From Amphiura filiformis (Eukaryota > Echinodermata > Ophiuroidea > Amphilepidida > Amphiuridae): a DNA stretch of 64,000 nt. Of this stretch, positions 47,514 to 59,735 are shown one piece after another (position 1 is the stretch's first letter; the number at the start of each line of letters is the position of its first letter). The stretch is taken from assembly GCF_039555335.1 (NCBI RefSeq), contig NC_092642.1, forward strand, positions 14,704,243 through 14,768,242, written 5' to 3'. A program made the translations under genes and the position numbers. A model generated the notes under the pieces. The model was not told the origin of the DNA. It saw only the letters and a program-made list of their open reading frames with translations, and searched no databases.

Positions 47514-48697
47514 CAGGGTTCAAAAGAAATAACCCCCCCCCCTAAAATTACAAAACATTTCTTTGCATAACTTGACATATATTTTGTTGATTTGAAAAAT
47601 TCAAAAAGCTGTGAATAGAGGAATCGTTTTTCAACCCTCCCAAAGTTGTTTCATTTGCAATATTTTTGGTCAAAAATAATCACATTTTCCAAAAATGATG
47701 CTTTCAGAAAAAGTTGCACTTTCCCACACTATGTACAAAACATTCTCGATATTAATGTTAAGGTTGATTTAATTCATGTTTTTTCATTCACCTTTCTGTC
47801 TCCGATCCGTCAGGCACCCATGCAACCATTATTCAGTGCAAAACAAAGATTTATTGAACTTACTTTCGGCGTAAAATGAGATTTTCTTTGAAGTTTTTAA
47901 TCAGCAGTTGTTTCAAAATGATAAAATCACTAGGAAGGAGAAATGAGCTCTCCACGCATAGATTTGACCAAAAGGGTGAACATTTACCTGTATTGGGTCA
48001 GTTGAAGCATCTTGCATTTTTATTTAAAATGATGGCTTTCTTGGATAAAGGTGTAACACTCATGATGTGGCCAAAAGAGATTGACTGCATGCAGTTAATT
48101 GGCTGAATATTGACTTCCAACCTCCAATCTTTGTTGGCCATTTCTTCTTTGTCATGTACGCCTTTATTCAAGAGAGCCGTTGCTATAGATCTTTGCAACT
48201 GTTTCATTCTACAATTTGCAAGTAAATGTTTCATCTCTTCTAGCCAGCGAAAGAAATAAGCATCACACTTATTTTTACTCCTATAGTGATTTTACCATTT
48301 TTGAAACACCGACTGAAAACCCCATTTATGTCAAAATTCATGTCAATTAATGAATCATTGTTTTATACTAAAAGATGATTGCATGGGTGACTGAGTAATC
48401 GGATCCATAAAATTTAAGACAAATTAACTAACAATTTACATTGATCACGTTGATATCGAGAACGTTTTTGTACATTACATGTATAGGATGTTGAAAAGTG
48501 CAACTTTTTCTGAAAGCATCATTTTGGAAAATGTGATAATTTTGACCAACAAAAATGATTTTCAAAAAGAAGAAAATTGTGAGGGTAGCAAAAAGATTCA
48601 CAGGTTTTTAAATTTTTCAAATCAACCAAATGTATGTCAAGTTATGCAAAGAAATAATTTGTAATTTTAAGGGGGGAGTTATTTCTTTTGAACCCTG
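47514..48697. mobile_element. MITE family A, complete copy
   Basis: 1184 bp, from CAGGGTTCAAAAGAAATAAC to its complement ending GAACCCTG, with TA at 47512-47513 and 48698-48699. The arms pair over several hundred bases (for example CAGAAAAAGTTGCACTT at 47704 against AAGTGCAACTTTTTCTG at 48495). No transposase. It is the reference copy for 1-1072 and 2355-3237. Confidence 0.9.
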
Positions 48698-48934
48698 TAT
48701 ATTGACAGTTACACCTATTGTCTTAATTATTAGAGGAGACCGGGGCAAAATGGACCAACATTTTTATCCAGCCCAAACAGGATTACAAAGCAATGCAAGG
48801 CAAGACTTTATAATCTTACTTTAGGACTGCAACTTACAAATGACATTAATAAAGTTTATCAAAAACGCAGTTTTATTAAATGGTGTGACCTTGAAAAAGT
48901 CGTTCCACTTTGCCCCAGGATTTTGGGCCAGGAC

Positions 48935-49133
48935 TACAACTACTGCACTGGAAATTTTATTTCAGCACAGACAACAGTTGTGGAGTTACAGTCAAAAACT
49001 AGTGCAGTAGTTCAGTGCAGTAGTTGTAGTCCTTGCCCCTATAATATACATATCTTACTTGTCACCAATGCGCTATAATTTTTGAGAAAAATGCAAAAAT
49101 AGGCACAAAATTGGCCAGGGGTGTAGTACCCCT
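48935..49133. mobile_element. MITE family B, rearranged partial copy
   Basis: Right part (CCTTGCCCCTATAATATACAT to GGGGTGTAGTACCCC, followed by TTAA) matches family B. The left part is replaced by another palindrome (GGACTACAACTACTGCACTG against CAGTGCAGTAGTTGTAGTCC). Confidence 0.75.
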
Positions 49134-49239
49134 TAATATAGCGCTTTTCAGAACATGATCAAAGCACTTTTCAAAATACAAAATATATACAAAAACATAA
49201 TACCTGGTTTGCTGGGTAAGACAATACAATAAGTCCCCT

Positions 49240-49430
49240 TTTTGACCAAAAAAGTCCCATTTGCGAGCATAGCGGGTGAACATTATTTTTTTAACGTTTT
49301 TTGGTCAAAAAGGTCCAAATTGTGAAAAAATATCCACTTTGTTAAAATCCGCCCCTCCAGTCCAAAAAGGTCCAAATTTGGAAAAAAATCCACTTTTTCA
49401 AGATCAGTCCCCCCCCCCCGAATAAAATCC
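49240..49430 (+). repeat. Short tandem duplication (AAAAAGGTCCAAATT)
   Basis: AAAAAGGTCCAAATT(G/T) with AAAAAA(T)ATCCACTTT follows twice, at 49305 and 49364, with related words at 49219-49250. A C run ends it at 49410. Confidence 0.6.
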
Positions 49431-49709
49431 GCTTACCATGGTTACGGGCCTGATCACAATGATCATTGCATTGTTAACAAAGGAGAACTAGCTCTATTCA
49501 TCAACTCAATTGTCATGACTGAAAACCAATCAGTCAAACTCAAAATGGTTGATTAAGCACTTCTATTCTGAAGCAGATTAATACGCACAAGAAAACAAAC
49601 GAAATTCATTTCAATACGTTGTGTATGTTTAAATGCAATAAATGGTCGGGATATTTATCGCACGCGTTTGTGTTGGCAGTAAATCCTGGAGCTGGTCAGC
49701 GAAACAACC

Positions 49710-49910
49710 AATGGCGGCGCTAGGAATTTTTTACGGGGGGGGCATGGGGGTCAAAGTAAATGTCAGGGGGGGGGGCAATCAACAAATTTTGCGCAAAATT
49801 GCTACAAAAAGTGGGTTTTTTATTGGGGAACAACAGGGGGCAAGAGTTCTGACGGGGGTTGCATTTGTCTCCCCATGCCCCCCACCCCCACCGTGGCGCA
49901 TCCACTGGAC
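49710..49910. repeat. G-rich MITE
   Basis: Ends CAATGGCGGCGCTA (49709) and GTGGCGCATCCACTG (49895) are imperfect inverted repeats, and GGGGGGGGCATGGGGG (49735) pairs with CCCCATGCCCCCC (49872). The 141-codon frame through it is compositional. Confidence 0.6.
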
Positions 49911-50208
49911 ACAACTTTTCAATTTAGCCCCTCCACACCTTCCAGGGGCACTATTATTTACCCCCTGTTTGTTCACGAAATGTGAATCCATGATGGACCA
50001 CTTCACCTCTCATCGAATGAGGGGGGAGGGGAGGGGATTCGTTACAAATATAAAGATATGGCCTTAAAAACAGCGCGTAACCTTAAACATATAGGTACTA
50101 GGTGACTGGTAAGAGGTTTACACTGTTAAACATCGTATATCATACATTGGAAAATTTAAAACATGGAAACATTGAAACATGTATTCCAAGTATAGCCACA
50201 CTAAGCAG

Positions 50209-50469
50209 TAGCCAATTAGAAATCGCGACGATTTCAGATACACTAGCCAATGGGAAATCGCGGCGATGTGAAATCTACCATCGATTCTTGATGGAAAACG
50301 TTTAAAAGGAAGGCTTTCTCAGGACCAGTCTCACAATCTTCACAGATTCTCACAATCGCGTAATCGTCTCAGTCTCATAACAGTCTTGTCATCTGTCCCG
50401 TCGTCTCAGCCTTACAACAAACTGCTGTTGCAATCAACTGTTCTTCGGTGAAAGAATAAGCATATTGAG
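50209..50469 (+). promoter_or_regulatory. Putative promoter and noncoding first exon of the crystallin gene
   Basis: Two copies of TAGCCAAT followed by (T/G)(A/G)GAAATCGCG(A/G)CGAT begin at 50209 and 50244, 35 bp apart: duplicated CCAAT boxes. A TATA-like TTTAAAAGG lies at 50301. The exon would run from about 50330 to 50469 and end at a strong donor (GAG then GTAAGT). Transcript evidence is lacking. Confidence 0.5.
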
Positions 50470-51161
50470 GTAAGTCTGTTTTGCACTTTTTAAATTTTTA
50501 ATTTTACGGATTGAACTCAGTATTTCATGTTGTCATTTTTTTATATTATCACACATTCAATGCCCCCTGTGTGCTTTTTAGGTTTTAGACGTTGACAGGA
50601 ATTATTGTTCTACTGAGATTAATCATCTTTAACTTTTCAATCTTTAACATTTGCAAGTTTCTGAAATACCCGTGGGCCTATTCGGTTCGTGCGTTATGGC
50701 CTAAAAAGCACTCAATATAATAATATTATGACATAATCATGATATTTGCAAGGATCGCAGGACCTCGTGCGCTGAAAAACCTGGGCTCCCTTTGTGTTAC
50801 ATTTAAATAAAAGGTTGTCTTAAAAGTATGTTTATAGAGTGGTTCAGAAAGCATCCTAACAAAGTGAATCACTCCTTAGAATAACAATTGTTATATTGGA
50901 TTTATATAAGTTTATTAGAACGTATGATTATAATTGAATAGTATATACGAAAGACTTTTCAACATGTTCAAAGTATATGTTTCTATGTGTTACTTTTCAA
51001 TCACAATCATACAGGGCAGTAGTAAAAACATATTATGATGCCGATATGCCAGAACACAACATGGGGTTTTGATCGGGCAGAGACGCATACCCTTGAGACC
51101 ACCTTCAAGTATTAAACACGCCTTATTTTAATTATTATTTTCTTATTTCTTCCTATTTTAG
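50470..51161 (+). other. Intron 1 of the crystallin gene
   Basis: GTAAGT donor to a TTCTTCCTATTTTAG acceptor. No other feature was seen. Confidence 0.45.
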
Positions 51162-51185
51162 GCAAACATATCAAAAGGAGGCAAC

Positions 51186-54100
51186 ATGTGCGACGAAACC
51201 ATTAAGGTAAATATAACACAAGTGTTTTTTAAACCATAGAACCTGCAGCCAGCCTAACAGTGTCAGGGTCTATGACAGTTTAAACGAAATAAATGTCCGT
51301 GTTTTGATCCACTCAAGGAAAACATGTATAAAGGCGACAAAAACAACCCTTTTTTTTCAAAAAGACCTAAAAATGTTATGTCTTTTGGTTAAAATCTATA
51401 TCTTCAATTTACATTAGATTTACTTCAACGACTGTTAAATGTCAAAATATTGTATCAATTTGCCATAAAATTTGTATTTATTCTAAAACGGGAGCTTCAT
51501 GCTTGTAACTTTACTTCTTCACATTGGAGTCAATGGAGTGTTATGTGCAAGTTTTAGTTTTAAAATGTGATTTAGTTTTAAAATTGGGATTTTTTTTTCC
51601 AAGTGTAAGGCTACCTTTTGGCGCAGTATATTTTACTTGCCTCCGATGCATAGAAGTAAACAGTAATACAATCAAAACCAAGTTAATTGTGTTATTTATT
51701 CTAATCACGTACTTTTAAACAAAACATATGCAAAGTAAATCTAGCAAAGCCGAATATTGAACAAATTTGCAACTTCAAGAGGGCGCCCCAAAAAGTGCAA
51801 ATTTGGCACATAACTTTATGATCTTATGGTTTGATTACAGGTCACTCTTTTTGAAGGGGAAAACTTCTCAGGCAGAAAACATGTGTTTACGAGTAAAGAT
51901 GACAATACGTCCGACATTCAAGGCCGCATCAAGTCTGCGATAGTAAATGGAAGAAAAAAGTGAGTAGTCGAGTATATAAATTGGTGAAGATTATGCAGAA
52001 TAAAGTCCGATGTGTGACTCGGAGTTCGTGTTGAGAAATGTTAAGAACAAGAACAGAGCCTCAAACAAATTTGTTTGAGCGAAAATCGCAGCCGAGAACC
52101 GAACACTCAACGGAAAACGTCGGACTATTATTATTTATAGGCATACACTAGGCCCAATTTGCTCGGGAGGTTACAGGTCCGTAAAGGGTCATTAGTCCAA
52201 TGTTCAAAAGCCCAATAACATAGACGCTAACCCCTTATCCCAACCCTAAACGTCACCCTAACCTATAACCTAAACCCTAATCTTAACCCTAAACATAACC
52301 ATAACCCTTACCTAGGTACCTATCCATAACTCAGTCTAATCCTATAACATTTGCAACCATAACCCGGGGCCAATTATGTATCATGTACGGCTGTTTAATA
52401 ATCCTTCACATCGCTGTCACACAAAGACCCCTTTTTTCGAACACATGCTCTGTCACCCAAAGATCCCTATCCATTTGATCTGTCACCGAAAAGACCCTGA
52501 TTATTCAATTTGAACAGCAACTTTCATTTATCACTGATTTTCAAATTTCACTTATTTTTAAATAACAAACCCATAATAATTGCTGAACTTAAAATTTAAA
52601 TTTGTAAATCTGTTAACTAATGTATTTTTACGACACGTGAATAACATGTAGGAAGCAAAATGACCGCTATTGGCGCCTATTAGATACATACAATTGAATC
52701 GTGACGTAATTCCAGTCGCCCTTCGCATAATTCAAATTTCCCTGTTTTTAATATCATGTTTTATTATCGTCTTTTACTATTCAATAGTTGGAAGCTCTAC
52801 AGTGTGGCGTATCCTAAACGACCGGGCGCAACAGCTGTTGCTGAACTCAACTACAGTAATCCAAGGTACCCAAATCCAACATCTATGCCGGGTGCGGACA
52901 ACGCAGAAGGAGTCCAGGTTTTATCACTGTACCCGGTATGTAAAACTATTAATTGACTTTAAGTTTGTTACAGTGTCACATTGCAAGTGCAAGTGCTAGG
53001 GTTTGTTTAGGGTATTCGTTTTGAGCACTCGAAGTATGAAAGTGACGTATCAACACCCCAGCAAACACAAAATGTTTTCGGCATCATTCGCAAAAGGTTA
53101 GAAAAAGTTGCCAGAAAACGTTTAAATGTCGGGTTATATAAAGGGTAAAAAACGTTTTCATAACATTCAAAAACATTTTTGATTCTAACATATCGTTATT
53201 TAAGTGCTGACAAAATATTTGGTAAAAAATGTTTGCAGAAAATATTTTTCAATAACATTTTGAAAACATTTCAAAATATTTCTGTAGTTTGCATTCATAC
53301 AGAACGTTCTAAAACGTTTTCATGACCTTTATATAACCGACATTTAATGTTATTAAAATGTTTTTACCAAAACCAAACCGCCCAAAATATAACCTGTTTA
53401 AAACCTTTTAATAACGTTTTGTTTGCTGGGATGTCTCGTACTTCCATGTTATTTACGTATAAGAGTACGATTTCAGAGGTCTATAGGCGTAGAATTGTTT
53501 TTGTAAACAAGGTGGTCGTTCGGCGTGGACTGCTAATATAAGGGTCATTGGCAGACAATGAAATAGGATTAAGCCCCAGGGCAAAGCCCCGTAGGCTAGC
53601 TAAAGACAGCCAAACCGAATAAAAATTCCCTTAACGGAATGGTGGACTACAAGGTGCAGAGTTGCCAATAACGGGCCAATAACTGTTCTGCGAAACGACA
53701 ATCGCTTATTTAGACAATAATAACTAAGCAGTGTGCATCGTCTATTTTGAGATCATCAAGTGAAATTGGAAGGTTTTGATGTTGATTTTTTCCGCGATGT
53801 AATCTTGATTTTGGCTTCTGTGTCACTGGACATGCTGGGAGTACTACACCAAACACAGTGATCAAAATCTCAAAATAGATGGTGCAAAATTGACATTGTT
53901 GCGCGTATATTAATATTATGACATTTTCAACAAATCGAAATGACATTTCATGTTATTTTACTTATCAAATGTTTTATTATATAACTTACCCCACACATCT
54001 AACAGGTATATTATGAATTAATGGTCCATTTATTTCATGTCCTGTTTTCTATCTTAAATTGAGGTTTTCTATCTTAAAATAATGTTTTATTATATAACTT

Positions 54101-54741
54101 ACCCCACACATCTAACAGGTATATTATGAATTAGTGGTCCATTTATTTCATGTCCTGTTTTCTATCTTAAATTGAGGCCTTAAGCAATATGTGTCCAAAT
54201 TTTGAGCTGTATTGCTCCATCCAGCGCTTTTGAAAAGTACATACAATTTCAGGGTACATACAATTTCAGCGTGAAGTAAAAAGATTAAAACTTTCAACTG
54301 CACTCACCAGGCTATTTTCCCAAATATTTCAGAACCAACTGGTTCCTTCCTCAGTGGGTGATGGTGTGTGAGATGCTGCTGAGATCAGTTTTTCTAGAAG
54401 ATCTTCTACTAGAGTTGCCAGCGTGGTTACTACAATTCACCACGTCTTTTGTTCAAACCATATTAACGAAACTTATCTTGGCGTTAATTTTTACTAAGGT
54501 AATGAGAAAAATATAATATCTCTTATGATCCCAAAATCCCAGCTTTGATGAAGAGAAATTGGGTATGAGGCTGTCGATCGGGTCATGGATATTATACTTC
54601 TGTCATTCTCCCGTCCACATCCAATTTTGTTGTGTCCTGAGTCCTGTTTTTGAATCCTGTTGATTATTTTATTTTCACGTGTTTGTATTTACTTGCTTAT
54701 TTTCTCTCTTTTCATTTCTCAGATTAACCCAGACGAATAGA
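51186..54741 (+). CDS. Single-domain beta/gamma-crystallin, about 101 residues, four coding exons
   Basis: Coding exons are 51186-51206, 51841-51959, 52788-52935 and 54724-54741 (phases 0, 2, 0). The first Greek key starts V-T-L-F-E-G-E-N-F-S-G-R-K; the second starts at the exon border with W-K-L-Y and continues to Y-P-N-P-T and G-V-Q-V-L-S-L-Y-P. The last exon adds I-N-P-D-E and TAG after an excellent pyrimidine tract. One domain of two Greek keys matches the ancestral form known from tunicates. The calcium clamp of the family (two acids/amides, two residues, two Ser/Thr) is not intact: the second site reads D-N-A-E-G-V. Reduced calcium binding is inferred. If 52935 is not spliced, the frame ends seven codons later at TGA 52954-52956. 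No signal peptide, so probably cytosolic. Confidence 0.8.
51345..51485. mobile_element. MITE family C fragment in crystallin intron 2
   Basis: AAAATCTATATCTTCAA, ACTGTTAAATGTCAAAAT and TTTGCCATAAAATTTG blocks match family C in order. Heavily decayed. Confidence 0.5.
52190..52390 (+). repeat. Degenerate CCCTAA tract in crystallin intron 3
   Basis: Imperfect AACCCTAA / CATAACC units over about 140 bp (52228-52370). Non-coding. Confidence 0.65.
53053..53435. mobile_element. MITE with CCAGCAAACA ends, in crystallin intron 4
   Basis: Starts CCCAGCAAACACAAAATG and ends AACGTTTTGTTTGCTGGG. The interior is rich in AAAACGTTTT and AAACATTTT words and GGTTATATAAAGG. An isolated right end of the same family is at 59255-59318. 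Confidence 0.85.
53970..54178 (+). repeat. 113-bp tandem duplication in crystallin intron 4
   Basis: TGTTTTATTATATAACTTAC begins at 53970 and at 54083. The copies are nearly identical up to TCTTAAATTGAGG, so the event is recent. Confidence 0.95.
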
Positions 54742-54901
54742 AATCCTAATATGTTTGGTGCGACTGCGAGGTACGGGGTACGTGATGAACAACAATGGCG
54801 AATTATACCTGCCGCATCGTCACGGTTTTTGAAGCCTTAGTTTAAGCATTTTGATAAAAGAACATAGTATATGGTTTAGGGTTATTGGTTTAAGTGTTAA
54901 G

Positions 54902-55172
54902 GACGAGACCTAAGCGCAAGAAGACCGTAAGTCCACTTGACCCCCAACATGTATACACTTAAGTAACGTGTCTTAGGGTTTTATGTTTAATACATGTTCC
55001 AGGGTGAAAACATCATAAAATGTTGTGAAAGATTTGTTTTGGGCCCCTAAACATGTATAAAACATTACCAAACTATACGAAACTATACGCAAGTTTCATG
55101 ACTTTAGTGTATACATGTTGAGGGGCCAAGTGGACTTGCGGTCTTCTTGCGCTCAGGTCTTGTCTTCAGGTT
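54902..55172. repeat. Foldback downstream of the crystallin stop
   Basis: Arms GACGAGACCTAAGCGCAAGA (54902) and TCTTGCGCTCAGGTCTTGTC (55146), continuing through CCACTTG...AACATGTATACACT. It lies in the predicted 3' UTR or just beyond; AATAAA follows at 55236-55241. Confidence 0.85.
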
Positions 55173-55626
55173 AAGATTATGGCGGGGATTATGGTTATAA
55201 GTTATACGCAGGAAATTGCACTACTACTTAGCAATAATAAATTATAATGATCAGATGATGCCACTAACTTACTGCAGTTTCATCTCCTCTCATGGTTGGT
55301 TGCGACATTCGTTAAGATCATTTGATGTGAAAGTTCGCATTGTTTTGCAATGTTACCTACAATGTTGGCATTCATCTGTTCAAAGTCACTATTTTGTTAT
55401 TGCTGCTGACTTCCTTCTCATGGTTCCGTAATCTTAAGAGAACCAATCATTTAGAATGAATCTTACTGTCCAAAATAACTACACACTCGTTCTGGTTTTA
55501 AAGATATTGTTAAAGATATGAAAAAATGATTATGTTAAATGGTTAAAGTTACAAGACTCAACAAGTCCTAATACAGCAGTTTCGCACATAAGAAGTGGTG
55601 ATATTAAATAATAAACAAAAATTATA
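55173..55626. other. Stretch between crystallin gene and foldback nest
   Basis: Holds AATAAA at 55236-55241, a candidate polyadenylation signal for the crystallin gene. No gene otherwise. Confidence 0.4.
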
Positions 55627-56430
55627 AATTCCGATAAAGACAAAAATAAAACAGATAAATTAAGAATAAAATGTAAGCTCTTTTGATATTTTATTTTAGC
55701 ATTATGTTTGTTTATCTTTTAAAATGTTCCTTTTGGTTTATTTCAAGTGTGTATTTTTAAATCTTCCTAGGCTCAACCTAGTCATGCTAGTGAGCTTGTA
55801 TTTATAGTGACCATGTAAAACCTTGGTCAGTGAAGTATTAATTTTAATACATGTATTATATAATGCCTGGTTTGGTTTAGTCAAGTGTTTTTGGAACTGG
55901 ATTGATATCCTATTTAGATGTTTGGTAGTACACTTGAAGTTGGCTAAATATGAATATTCATAAGTAAGTGTTATTATAGTTTCTTAAGGTATGTAGTTTT
56001 AAGAAGTATAAATAGTAAATGTATGATTTAAGATACTATATAAAGACATCAATCTGCTGTGCGGATTTATATGCCAACATACTTTGCCAAATAATAATAT
56101 GGTTAATGAGGTATACATATTCAAATCAACGAAATATCAATTTAATATGTTAAATCTAAGACAAAATATTTGTTAAATTTGCTTCATTAAAGATAACACC
56201 AAATGATGATCATTTCTCATTGGGCCAAGTCAAAACATTTATTGGCAAAACTTTAATTTTAACTATCTACTTTTAGCATTATTTCCACCATAATCATGAA
56301 AATTTATCATTTCCAACATACTAGTTATTGATATTTCATAACTGTTAGATAAAGATAAAAATTATGGTTTGCTCTAGATTTTGTTTTAATAGATCATTCA
56401 CCTTTAATTTAAATGAGCGATATGTCTCAT

Positions 56431-57189
56431 GGATGCATTTTCTAGAAATTAGAAAATGCTTTGAGCATGTTTTAAACAGATTAATTGAGTAGGGTAAAGT
56501 ACACTGATCAATATTCCTTTTGTTTGGAGCAAATCGGACATACGGTTTCCAAAATACATCAATTTATATTTTCTTTGTATCCTATTGTTTTTGTCAATAA
56601 TCAATATAGTTAATGAGCTAAAAGGACTGCAAAGGCTCATTAATATGTAATTTTTGCCAATATTTTGCTAAAGATCAATGCATAAATGTTCAGGGTACTT
56701 TTATTTTGCATACTTTTGCCCTGAAACTTGTCAAAGTGTTTCTAATATGTTCTAATGTATTATACAGTGAAGCCGCCTCTAATTTGCATATTTGCATAAT
56801 TAATGAGCTAATTTGCATAAATGCTAATTAATTATGCAAATATGCAAATTAGGGGGCGGCTTCACTATATAATACATTAGAACATATTAGAAACACTTTG
56901 ATCAAGTTTCAGGGCACAATTATGCAAAATAAAAGTACCCTGAACATTTATGCATGGATTTTAGCAAAATATTGGCAAAATTATATGTAAATGAGCTTCC
57001 AGTCATTTTAGCTCATTAACTTGATTGATTATTGATAAAAACAATAAGATACAAAGAAAATATAAATTGATATATTTTGAAAACCGTATGTCCAATTGAC
57101 TCCAAACAAAAGGTATATTGATCAGTGTACTTTGCTCTACTCAATTAATCTGTTTAAAACATGTTTAGAGCACTTTTATAATGCCTCCA
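56431..57189. repeat. Palindrome with arms of about 370 bp
   Basis: Centre near 56810. TTGCATATTTGCATAATTA (56781) pairs with TAATTATGCAAATATGCAA (56828); GATCAGTGTACTTTGC at 57119 pairs with the complement near 56500. It sits inside the left arm region of the larger foldback and is absent from the right arm. Confidence 0.9.
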
Positions 57190-57192
57190 TAA

Positions 57193-57572
57193 CCATAATT
57201 GTTTTCACAATATTTCAACATAGCGAGAAGGATGATTTATTTATACGCATTTTGATACCCCATTCGTCAAATGTCGTTCAATATTAACAACACAATAGTG
57301 CTTTTACAGAAAAATACCCGAATTTAAAAGTTGCAGTTTACAGCGATCAATGGTCATGATGGTTATAATGCCAGCACTGTAAACACGTAAAGCCCGCCAT
57401 TATCTTCGCGCTTACTTCAAATCAATACAAATAACTGCAACTTGGGGTATTTTTCTTTCAAAACACTGCTGTATTGTCAGTATTGAACAAAATTGGACGA
57501 AATGGGGTATCAAAATGCACGTAAATAAATCATCCTTCTTTTTATGTTGAAATATTGTGAAAACAATTATTA
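57193..57572. repeat. Foldback (ATAATTGTTTTCACAA ends)
   Basis: ATTGTTTTCACAATATTTC (57198) pairs with GAAATATTGTGAAAACAAT (57549); AAGGATGATTTATTTA and TTTTGATACCCCATT pair inside. Confidence 0.9.
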
Positions 57573-57735
57573 GTTCTGAATCTATAGGCGTATTTATAAC
57601 AGCTGAGTTACTTTTTGTGCAGACTTTATATAAACTAAAGATCAGGGATATGAGGTCTCTTGATTTTGTTTTTCATTGTTACATGTTCCTTGATTTCTAC
57701 GATGTACTTAGTCAATTTCAAGTGTGTGTGTTGTT

Positions 57736-57938
57736 AAATACGCGGATTTAGGGTTTCTCTACCGGAAGTCAATTTGTGCCGAAATTCCTTCCCACAATGC
57801 AATATGCTTATTGCATAACAAAGAATATTGATTAACCTCCGAACTGTATCTATTGTTATGCAAAACGCTTATTGCATTGTGGGAAGGAATTTCGGCACAA
57901 ATTGACTTGCGATAGAGAAACCCTAAATCCGCGTATTA
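57736..57938. repeat. 203-bp foldback (AATACGCGGATTTAGGG ends)
   Basis: Arms AATACGCGGATTTAGGGTTT (57737) and AAACCCTAAATCCGCGTATT (57918), about 90 bp each, nearly perfect. Confidence 0.95.
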
Positions 57939-58360
57939 AGCAATCACTATTATTCAGCATTTAAGGGTCGATTCATACTTTTTATTCAACGTTGAATATT
58001 CGATGCAACAAGACGCATGTGTTATTCAATCAGTCATTTTGATCTTCTAACGAATGTTTGCTGATGAAAAAAGTATTCGACATCTAACAAATTAGTCTGT
58101 GTCAGACTAACACTGTAACAAACTTAAATTCAAGTAATCGTTTTACATACCGGGTAGACAACACTGATGAACAGAGTCGCTTCCTCCAACTAGTGTAAGA
58201 TTATTGATCATGCAAATCCTTGGTCAGTAAAGGTTTAATTTTCATGTTAGCTGGTTTGGCTAAGTCAAGTGTTTTGGAACTGGTTTGAGTCAAGCAACTT
58301 GGTACTACACTTGAATAAATATTCATGAGTAGGTTTAATTATAATTTCATTTAAACTTTA

Positions 58361-59218
58361 AGTAGTTTCAAGTAATGTAAGCGTATGATTAAGAATAGTT
58401 TCAATTTGCTGTGTAAATTTATAATGGAATATATTTTGCTTCAACATAGTTTATATTAAAGGTCAGCATCTTGAACAATATATGTGTGTCATATGTGTTT
58501 ATATTTTTGTTTGGCTGGGACTGATTTTTAATAAAGTTTTCACAGCACTTCATAATAAAACTTATGGACACTGCAGGGGTACCCAATATCAAAGGTATGT
58601 CAAGATTGCCCATTTTTACAGTAGCTGATCGTGTTTTGTGTACATGTATGGCTGCGTTACCCGTAACAGGGGGGAGGGGGGGTGAATCGAGAAATGTTTG
58701 CCAAAATGTATGTCAAAATCGTACATTGAAGTGTATCTGAACAAGTATTTCTGTAGCGCTGCATAACCAAACCTAGGGGTACCAGAGGGCTAGGCCCTAT
58801 GGACGTGCCAAAATGTATGTGAAACTGATCACGTTTTTCTGTAACACTGCATGATCAGTGCTAGGGTGCGGAGGGGGTCCCCAGGGAGTCGAGAAAAAAG
58901 TGTCAAATCATTTTTGTTCTGTAGCCCTGCATGTATGACATGTCCTGGGACTGCCAGAGGGGAAGCCCCCTCGCAGTCACAAAAAAGTGGCCAAATTGTT
59001 TATAAAAATTGCCCATTTTAACAGAGAAACCGGATAGAAAAGCCGAAACTAAGGAAATGCCTCTATGTCCATTCGTACTAGTCTCATTTTGACATTGGGA
59101 GGCAAAATGAATGTCTGGAGTATTGTGTCTATTTTTACCTCAAAAGTGGAAACTTTACCTATTTAGAAAGGGGAAACTGTAGAAAAATCTCAGAACTTGG
59201 GGCAAATGGGCAAATTGT
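58361..59218. mobile_element. Left arm of inner foldback, with tandem substructure
   Basis: Reverse complement of 61700-62585 in order. Includes degenerate direct repeats of 80-107 bp marked by TGTA(G/A)C(G/C/A)CTGCAT words at about 58752, 58841 and 58921. Long inverted arms built of tandem repeats are characteristic of FB/TU foldback elements. Confidence 0.85.
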
Positions 59219-59254
59219 TTTGATATGTTTTGTGTAAAGCGTTAATATATCCTT

Positions 59255-59318
59255 TTATACCCTTTATATAACCCGACATTGAAACGTTTTCTGTCAAATG
59301 GTTTGTGTTTGCTGGGAA
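59255..59318. mobile_element. Right-end fragment of CCAGCAAACA MITE
   Basis: TATATAACCCGACATTGAAACG...TTTGTGTTTGCTGGGA matches the right end of 53053-53435. Confidence 0.75.
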
Positions 59319-59459
59319 TATGAATACAATCAAGCACCGGGTCAATTAGCTCTTGATCAGAGCCCTCGGTGTGCCCTTTAAGAAGATCCAGTGATCCCCG
59401 AGTAATGAAATGACACCAGATCACACCAAATGACTATATTTTCTGTATTGTGCCACGCC

Positions 59460-59735
59460 AAATATTAATTTGTATATAGAATTTTGTATATATACTTTTA
59501 GCATTATTACCACCATAATCATAAAATAAAAAAATCTATCATTCCATTATATAATGATATTTTATGTTAGAAACATATTTTCATTTGCTTTATTTAGTAT
59601 TATGGGCTCTTTTGATTTTCAATTTTAAAAACATATGTTTGTTTATCATTTAGTAAATTTCAAGTGTATATTACTAAATTAGTCAATTATTCCGCAAGGC
59701 GGATGAATATCATGAACAGTGTACTTCGGGTATAT
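59460..59735. repeat. Third direct copy of the outer-arm sequence
   Basis: TTTTAGCATTATTACCACCATAATCAT and ATGTTTGTTTATCATTTAG blocks match parts of 55680-55730 and 56270-56320. With 58190-58360 and 60690-60800 (GGTTTGGCTA-GTCAAGTGTTTTTGG) it shows that one family was inserted repeatedly here. Confidence 0.6.

Noticed and set aside
49642-50067. 141-codon frame on +
   Set aside because: It runs through a G-rich MITE; composition explains the absence of stops.
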